Source: Acanthaster planci (lineage: Eukaryota; Echinodermata; Asteroidea; Valvatida; Acanthasteridae). From it: 14,192 bases of DNA. A program made the translations under genes and the position numbers. A model generated the notes under the pieces. The model made no database searches and was not told the DNA's origin. It saw only the letters and a list, made by a program, of their open reading frames with translations. The stretch is taken from NCBI RefSeq assembly GCF_001949145.1, contig NW_019091407.1, positions 883,867 through 898,058 of the forward strand. The letters run 5' to 3'. Of this stretch, positions 7,752 through 14,192 are shown piece after piece. Position 1 is the stretch's first letter. Each line of letters begins with the position of its first letter.

Positions 7752-8204
7752 GTGTGAGACCTTTTATGCTCGAATATATGGAGCCGTCTTTGCGCGGGAA
7801 CTGGAAGGGAAAAAGGGCAGACACATTCAAAATTAAGCAAAAATACGAGGCAGTTGGACAAGAACTCGCACTTCCTTTTGAAGATATTCCCTTAAGTACT
7901 GAAAATATAGATATGAGACTATTATCAATGGGTAGAGCAACATTCGGCCTTTCCGGTGACACTACGATTGGCAGATTGTCACAATTGTGAGACCTTTTAT
8001 GATCGAATATATGGAGCCTATTTTTGCGGGGGAAGAGGACCTGTATAGGGCAGACAGATTCAAAATTATAGAAAATTACGAAGCAGTTGGGTAAGATATT
8101 TCCCTAACTACTGCTAATATGTATTTGAAACGTATATGGATTGATAAAGGAACATGCTTGCACCCTATCATATGACCCCACGATTGCCAAAATCTGACAA
8201 TTTT

Positions 8205-8372
8205 GAGATCTTTTATGCTCGAATATATAGGGCCTTTTTTGCGCGGGAATTGAAGCGGTATAAGGCAGACAGATTCAGAATTAAGCAAAAATACGAGGCA
8301 GCTGGACAAGAACGGATAGAGGAGCATGTGTCCTTTCAGATGACACCAAGATTGGCAGATTTTGACAATTTC
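8205..8372 (+). repeat. Array unit with about 64-bp internal deletion
   Basis: This 168-bp copy runs directly from gacaagaa to cggatagagg. It lacks the segment holding the ctcgcacttcc, atttccctaac and gatatgaaac blocks. Confidence 0.8.
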
Positions 8373-8715
8373 GAGACCTTTATGGCTCGAATATATTGAG
8401 CATTCTTTGCGCAGGAAATGGACCGATACAGGGCATACAGATTCAGAATTGAGCAGAAATACCAGGTAGTTGGACAAGAGCTAGCACTTCTGTTTGGCGA
8501 TATTTCCCTAACTACTACAAATATGGATATGAAACTGATTTGAATGGATAGAGGAGCACGTGCCCTTTCAGATGACACTATGTTGGCAGATTTTGAAAAT
8601 TTTGAGATCTTATAAATACTCGAATACATAGGGTCCTTTTACATGGGAACTGGACCGGCATAAGGCAGACAGATAAAACATTAAAATTAAGCAACAAATA
8701 CGAGGCGGCTGGACG

Positions 8716-8872
8716 AAAACTCATTACATTACATATTTTATTTGCAACTCTTATTAAATAATACACATGGTGGAAATTAAGTGGTCCTTGCTCTGCTAAA
8801 GACAAAACAAAACAAAACACAATACAACATAAAAAATACATAAATATAGCAAAATACATAACATTAAAACTC
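8716..8872 (-). mobile_element. Retroelement 3'-tail insertion with 7-bp target duplication
   Basis: 143 bp of foreign sequence (8723-8865) interrupts an array unit exactly inside its conserved aactcgcacttcc block. It is flanked by the direct repeat aaaactc (8716-8722 and 8866-8872). Read on the minus strand it ends in gtaatgtaat preceded by an A/T-rich segment. This resembles the 3' end of a non-LTR retrotransposon, or of a SINE sharing its tail, with a short tandem-repeat terminus. No coding part is present. It is a 5'-truncated or very short copy inserted after the array formed. Confidence 0.75.
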
Positions 8873-8971
8873 GCACTTCCTTCTGAAGACATTTCCCTAA
8901 CTAGTGGAAATATAGATATGAAACTGATATGAATGGATAAAGGAACATGTCCCCTTTCAGATGACACCATA

Positions 8972-9392
8972 ATTGCAAGAATCTGAAAATGCTGAGACCT
9001 TTATGCTCGAATATATAGAGCATTTTTGCTCAGTACCTGGACCGGTATATCCCAACCAGATTCAGAATTGGAACTGGACAAGTATAGGGCAAACAGATTC
9101 AGATTAAGCAAAAATATGAGGCCGTTGGACAGGAACTCCCATTTCCTTTTGAAGATATTTCCCTAACTACTGCAAATACGGATATAAAACCGATGTTAAT
9201 GGACAGAGGAACATGCACCCTTTCAGATCACACAACGATTGTAAGATTGGGACAATTTTTAGACCTTTAACGATCGAATATATGAAGCCTCTTTTGCGCA
9301 GGAAGTGTACCGATATCAGGCGGACAGATAAAGCATTAAGCACCAATAGGAGGCAATTGTATGTGAACTCGCACTTCCTTTTGCAGATATTT
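8972..9392 (+). repeat. First copy of a nearly identical 421-bp duplication
   Basis: Matches 9882-10302 at a constant offset of 910 bp with about nine substitutions by eye and no indels noticed. This is far closer than any other pair of neighbouring units. It spans most of two array units, including one with an internal duplication (9037-9069 resembling 9074-9105). Confidence 0.85.
9037..9105 (+). repeat. Internal partial duplication within an array unit
   Basis: The segment from ctggaccggtat to gattcagaatt (9037-9069) is repeated in diverged form at 9074-9105, making the unit 266 bp instead of 232. The same structure is present in the twin copy near 9947-10015, so it predates that duplication. 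Confidence 0.75.
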
Positions 9393-9879
9393 CCTAAACA
9401 ACTGCAAAGAAGGAAGTGACACTTACATGAATAGATAGAGGAACTTGGACACTTTCAGATGACACCCATATTTCAAGATTTCAATGATTTTTAGATTTTT
9501 TATGCTCAAATGTATGAAGCATTCTCTGGGTGGGAACAGTACCGGCATAGCGCTGTTCTACCCAGAATTTGCGAAAAATAGGAGGCAGTTGGACAAAAAA
9601 GCCAACTTCCTTTGCCAGTCATTTCCCTTACTAGTACAAATCTGAATATGAAACTTATGTGAATAGATAGAGTAACTTGTACACTTTCAAATGACACTAA
9701 GATTGCCGCATTTATTTAATTTTAAGACATTTTTGGTTCGAATATATAAAGCATTCTCTCTGCGACAACAGGACCAAGTGTAGCGCAAAGTCAGAATTAC
9801 GCACAATATAAAGCAGTCAGACTTGAAATCGCACTTCCTTTTGCAGATATTTCTAAAACTACTGCAAATATGGAGGTGA

Positions 9880-9880
9880 N
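9880..9880. other. Single N at a repeat-phase break (likely gap)
   Basis: Before the N the unit reads gcaaatatggaggtga, whose continuation in the parallel unit at 13780 is cacttacatgaat. After the N the sequence restarts at a later phase, at gattgcaagaatctg, and becomes the second copy of the 421-bp duplication. Confidence 0.8.
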
Positions 9881-9881
9881 G

Positions 9882-10302
9882 ATTGCAAGAATCTGAAAAT
9901 GCTGAGACCTTTATGCTCGAATATATAGAACATTTTTGCTCAGTACCTGGACCGGTATATCCCAACCAGATTCAGAATTGGAACTGGACAAATATAGGGC
10001 AAACAGATTCAGATTAAGCAAAAATATGAGGCCGTTGGACAGGAACCCCCATTTCCTTTTGAAGATATTTCCCTAACTACTGCAAATACGGATATAAAAC
10101 CTATGTTAATGGACAGATGAACATGCACCCTTTCAGATCACACAACGATTGTAAGATTGGGACAATTTTTAGACCTTTAACGATCGAATATATGAAGCCT
10201 CATTTGCGCAAGAAGTGTACCGATATCAGGCGGACAGATAAAGCATTAAGCACCAATAGGAGGCAATTGGATGTGAACTCGCACTTCCTTTTGAAGATAT
10301 TT
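9882..10302 (+). repeat. Second copy of the 421-bp duplication
   Basis: Twin of 8972-9392, beginning two bases after the N. Similarity drops to ordinary unit-to-unit level after about 10302. Confidence 0.85.
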
Positions 10303-12811
10303 CTCAGCTACTTTAAATATGGATAGGAAGCGTATATGAATGGATGGACGAACATGCACCCTTTCGGATGTCACAACGATTGACAGATTCTGACAATTTT
10401 GAGACCTTTTATGCTCGAATATGCACGGGAACCGGACCGGTAGAGGGCAGTCAGTTTGAGAATTAAGCAAAAATACGAGCAGGTTTACAAGATCTCGCAC
10501 TTCCTTTCGAAAATATTTCTTTGACTGATTCTGAAATGAAATGAAATCATCCTCACGATGTTAAGACCTTTCATGCTCGAATACATGGAGCCTTGACCGA
10601 TATGGAGCATTGAATTACGCGAAAAGGAAGCAGTTGGACAAGAACTCCCACTTCCTTTCGAAGATATTTCCTTAGCTACTGCAAATAGGGAAATGAAACT
10701 GATAATAATGAATAGAGTAACATGTGCCCTTTCCTATAACACCACGATTGCCAGATTTTGATAATTTTGAGACCTTCTATGCTCGAATATGCGCGGGAAC
10801 TGGACTGGTATACGGCGGACATATTCAGAATTAAGCAAAAACACGAGGTACTTGGACAGTAAGTCGCACCATCTTCTGAAGATGTTTCCCCAACTACTGC
10901 AAATATGGATATGAAACTTATGTGAATAAAAAGAGGACCATCTGCCCTTTCGGATGTCACCACGATGGCCAGATTCAAACAATTTTGAGACCTTTTATGC
11001 TCGGAAATGCGTGGAAACTGCACCGGTATAGGGCAGACACACCCACAATGAAGCAAAACTACGAGGCAGTTGGACAAGAACTCGCACTTAATTTTGAAGA
11101 TATTTCAATAATTCCTGCAAATATGGATATGAAACTGATTTGAATGCATACAGTAACATGAGACATTTTAATACGACACCACAATTGCTAGATTTTGATA
11201 GTTCTCAAATCGTTTAAACACGAATATGCGGGGCACGGACTAACATAGGGCAGACAGTGTCAGAATTACGCAAAAATACGAGGCAGTTTGGACCAGAACT
11301 CCCATTTCCTTTTGAAGATATTTCCGTAACTACTTCAAATCACGAAACTGATTTTAATGGATAGAATATATATGCCCTTTCAGATGAAACCACGATTGGC
11401 ATATTCTCACAATTGTGAGACCTTTTATGCTCGAATATATGGAGCCTTCTCTCCGCGGAAACTGGACTGGTATAGGGAAGACAGATTCAAAATAAAACTA
11501 AGAAGCAATTGAAGAAGGAGTAGCACTTTCGTTTGTAGATATTTCCCTAACTACTGAGAATATGGATATGAAACTGATATAAATGGATAGAACACTATTT
11601 GCCCTTTTGGATGACACCACGATTGGCAGATTCTGACAAAATTGTATTGTAGGGCAGACAAATTCAAAACGAAGCAAAAATACGAGGCAGGTGGACAGGA
11701 ACTCGCACATTCTTTTGAAGATATTTCCCTACCTACAGCAAGTATGGATATGTAACTGATATTAATGGATAGAGGAACATGAGCCCTTTCAGATGAAACC
11801 AAGTTAGGTAGGAAGATGCTGACAATTTTCAGACCTTTTATGCTCAGATATGCGCGGGAAATGGATCGGTTTAGGGCAGACAGTTTCAGAATTAAGCAAA
11901 AATACGATGGAGTTCGACAAGAACCTGCACTTCCTTTTGCGGATGTTTCCCTAATACTGCAAATATGGATATGAAACTTTTATGATAGATAAATCAAGGA
12001 CCATATGCACTTTCAGATGACACCAAGACTGGAAGATTTAGATAATTATGAGACCTTTTATGCTCGAATATATAAAGCATTATCTAGGTGGGAACAGAAC
12101 TACCGAGCGCAAACAAAGAAGAAATTTCGCAAAAATAGGAGGCAGTTGGACAAGAACTCGCACTTCCTTTTGCAGATATTTCCCTAACTACTGCAAATGT
12201 GTATGTGAAACTTATATGAATAAATTGAGTAACACGTGCACTTTCCGAAGACACCAACATTGCAAGATTTATATAATTTTGAAACCGTTTATGCTCAAAT
12301 ACAGAAGGTCAGAGGCAGAATTCAGCAAAAATAGGGGACACCTGGACAAGAACTCGCACTTCTTTTGGCAGATATTTCACTGACTACTGCAAATATGGAT
12401 ATGAAATTTACAAGTGCACCTTCAGATGACACCAATATTGCAAGATTTAGATACTTTTGCGACCGTTTATGCCAGAATATACGAAGCATTCTAGGAGCGA
12501 ACTGTAACGGTAGAGCGCAGAGAAAGCCAGTATTCCGCAAAAACAGGAGGCAGTTGGACAAGAACTCACAGTTATTGCCCAAACTACTGCAAATAGCGAT
12601 AAGAAAATTACATGAATAGATAGAGGAACATGTGCATTTTCAGATGACACCAACATTGCAAGACTTTTGAGACCATTTATGCAGGTATACATGAAGCTTT
12701 CTCTGGAATCGAACAGTACCGGTATAGCGCAGACAAAGCCAGAATTCTGCAAAAATAGGATACAGTTAGACAAGAACTTGCACTTTTGAGACCTTTTAAG
12801 CTCGCATATAT

Positions 12812-12851
12812 GAAGCATTCTCTCTGCGACAACAGGAAGCATTCTCTCTGC
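12812..12851 (+). repeat. Short tandem duplication inside a unit
   Basis: gaagcattctctctgc occurs at 12812-12827 and again at 12836-12851, separated by gacaacag. The preceding unit (from 12669) is only 119 bp, so this part of the array is heavily rearranged. Confidence 0.8.
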
Positions 12852-12988
12852 AGTTCAACAAAAAAAAACAGTTCCTTTGCCAGATATTTCCCTTACTACT
12901 ACAAATATGGATATGAAACTTATGTGAATAGATAGAGTAACTTGTACACTTTCAGATGACACTAAGATTGCCAGATTTAGATAATTTT

Positions 12989-14192
12989 GAGACCTTTTAG
13001 GCTCGACTGTATGAAGCATTCTCTCTGCGACAACAGGACCAAGTGTAGCGCAAAGTCAGAATTACGCACAATATAAAGCAGTCAGGCAAGAAATTGCACT
13101 TCCTTTTGCAGATATTTCCCAAACTACTGCAAATATNGGTATAGCGAAGACAAAGCCAGAATTTGCAAAAAAAGAGGAGGCAGTTCAACCAAAACGCACG
13201 CTTCCTTTGCCAGATATTTCACTCATTACTGCAAATATGGATATGAAGCTTATGTGAATAGATAGAGTAACTTGTACACTTTCAGATGACGCCAAGGTTG
13301 CCGGATTGAGATAATTTTGAGACCTTTTAGGCTCGAATGTATAAAGCATTCTCTATGCGACAACTGGACCAAGTGTAGCGCAAAGTCAGAATTACGCACA
13401 ATATAAAGCAGTCATGCAAAAAATAGCACTTCCTTTTGCAGATATTTCCAAAAACTACTGCAAATATGGAGGAAACACTGACATAAATAGATAGAGAAAT
13501 TTGGACACTTTCCGATGACACCAAGATTTCAAGATTTCAATGATTTTTAGATCTTTTATGCTCGAATGTATGAAGCATTCTCTTGTTGGGAGCAGTACCG
13601 GTATAGCGCAGACAACGCCAGAATTAGCGAAGAAGAGGAGGCAATTCAACAAAAACTCCCGCTTCCTTTGCCAGATATTTCCCTAACTGCTACAAATATA
13701 GATATGAAGCTTATATGAATAGATAGAGTAATTTGTACACCTTCAGATGACACCAAGATTGCCAGATTAAGATAATTTTGAGACTTTTTATGCTGGAATG
13801 TATGAAGCATTCTCTCTGCGACAACAGGACCAAGTGTAGCGCAAAGTCAGAATTACGCACTATATAAAGCAGTCAGACTTGAAATCACACTTCCTTTTGC
13901 AGATATTTCTAAAACTACTGCAAATATGGAGGTGACACTTACATGAATGGATAAAGGAAATTAGATACTTTCCGATGACACCAAGATTTCAAAATTTCAA
14001 TGATTTGTAGATCTTCCATGCTCGAATGTAGGAAGCATTCTCTGGGTGGGAACAGTACCGGTATAGCGCAGACAAAGCCAGAATTTGCAAAAAAAGAGGA
14101 GGCAGTTCAACAAAAACTCCCGCTTCCTTTGCCAGATATTTCCCTCACTACTGCAAATATGGATATAAAGCTTATGTGAATAGATAGAGTAA
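12989..14192 (+). repeat. Dimeric (A/B) higher-order repeat, about 460 bp
   Basis: Two subtypes alternate. Type A units (from 12989, 13319 and 13780) carry ctctctgcgacaac followed by ggaccaagtgtagcgcaaag. Type B units (from 13548 and 14008) carry gggagcagtaccggtatagc or gggaacagtaccggtatagc and the gagtaa...gtacac tail. A-to-A and B-to-B spacing is about 460 bp, and like units resemble each other more than neighbours do. The order is disturbed at 13137 by an N. A B-then-A pair also occurs at 9492 and 9723. Confidence 0.75.
13137..13137. other. Single N at a repeat-phase break (likely gap)
   Basis: The unit from 12989 stops at gcaaatat (about base 148 of the unit). The next base after the N is ggtatagcg (about base 52 of a type B unit), so the tail of one unit and the head of the next are missing. 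Confidence 0.8.

Larger units (their letters stand above)
7752..14192 (+). repeat. Degenerate tandem array, about 232-bp unit, about 30 copies
   Basis: One landmark (gagaccttttatgctcgaat and variants) recurs at 7756, 7989, 8205, 8373, 8604, 8994, 9260, 9492, 9723, 9904, 10170, 10401, 10563, 10769, 10987, 11206, 11417, (11640s, truncated), 11830, 12050, 12281, 12459, 12669, 12788, 12989, 13319, 13548, 13780 and 14008. Complete units are 228-233 bp; others are 119-220 bp through internal deletions or longer through insertions. Other conserved blocks in each unit are ctcgcacttccttttg, agatatttccctaactact, gcaaatatggatatgaaac and ttcagatgacacca. The left edge is abrupt at about 7752 and the right edge lies outside the window. 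The unit length is not a multiple of three and frames are broken everywhere, so the array is non-coding. I do not recognise the family. Confidence 0.93.

Noticed and set aside
7669-13652. Recurring minus-strand peptides (for example PLSIHISFISIF) in many array frames, suggesting a repeat protein
   Set aside because: They mirror the repeated DNA. The 232-bp unit is not a multiple of three, frames rotate and stop within each unit, and there is no conserved start or continuous frame.
7752-14192. CENP-B box within the satellite unit
   Set aside because: The conserved ttcgagcataaaagg on the minus strand lacks the A and the CGGG required by the TTCGnnnnAnnCGGG consensus.
7752-14192. CRISPR array
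   Set aside because: Units are about 232 bp and similar along their full length, with no short identical repeats separated by unique spacers.

Overview
The window reads as nuclear DNA of an animal, most likely a marine invertebrate. It is AT-rich, full of short acatgtaca-type palindromes and decayed interspersed repeats. It has no bacterial-style gene packing, and its one recognisable gene is split by GT-AG introns. Most open frames are chance or antisense frames in non-coding DNA.

Layout: 1-2830 is repeat-rich intergenic DNA. It holds an inverted pair of a repeat of about 105 bp (28-139 and 1597-1700), two small hairpins (2052-2102 and 2193-2248) and short simple repeats. 2839-2999 holds, on the minus strand, a degenerate tRNA-like sequence followed by a very canonical but unidentified 63-bp candidate exon. 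3400-4070 is a CpG-richer stretch with a palindromic CRE site, a small signal-peptide-like ORF (+) and a possible first exon (-); none is identified.

4644-6139 (minus) is the main gene: a homologue of human C11orf68/BLES03 (UPF0696, Bles03 family). Three exons (5979-6139, 5295-5444, 4644-5024) join through GT-AG introns whose phases agree exactly. The longest uninterrupted open frame in it is only about 68 codons, because the conserved frame is broken three times (near 6050, 4850 and 4790). It is therefore either a decayed gene or a gene damaged by sequence errors. A possible extra 5' exon lies at 6558-6629.

6640-7750 shows no convincing gene. From about 7752 to the window end there is a long degenerate tandem array with a unit near 232 bp and about 30 copies. 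It contains an inserted retroelement tail flanked by a 7-bp target duplication, an A/B dimeric higher-order arrangement near the right end, a nearly identical 421-bp duplication, and two single N characters that both sit at breaks in repeat phase and so look like collapsed assembly gaps.

No operon, CRISPR array, virus or defence system is visible. The notable items are the hidden broken C11orf68-like gene and the apparently undescribed 232-bp satellite with its assembly problems.
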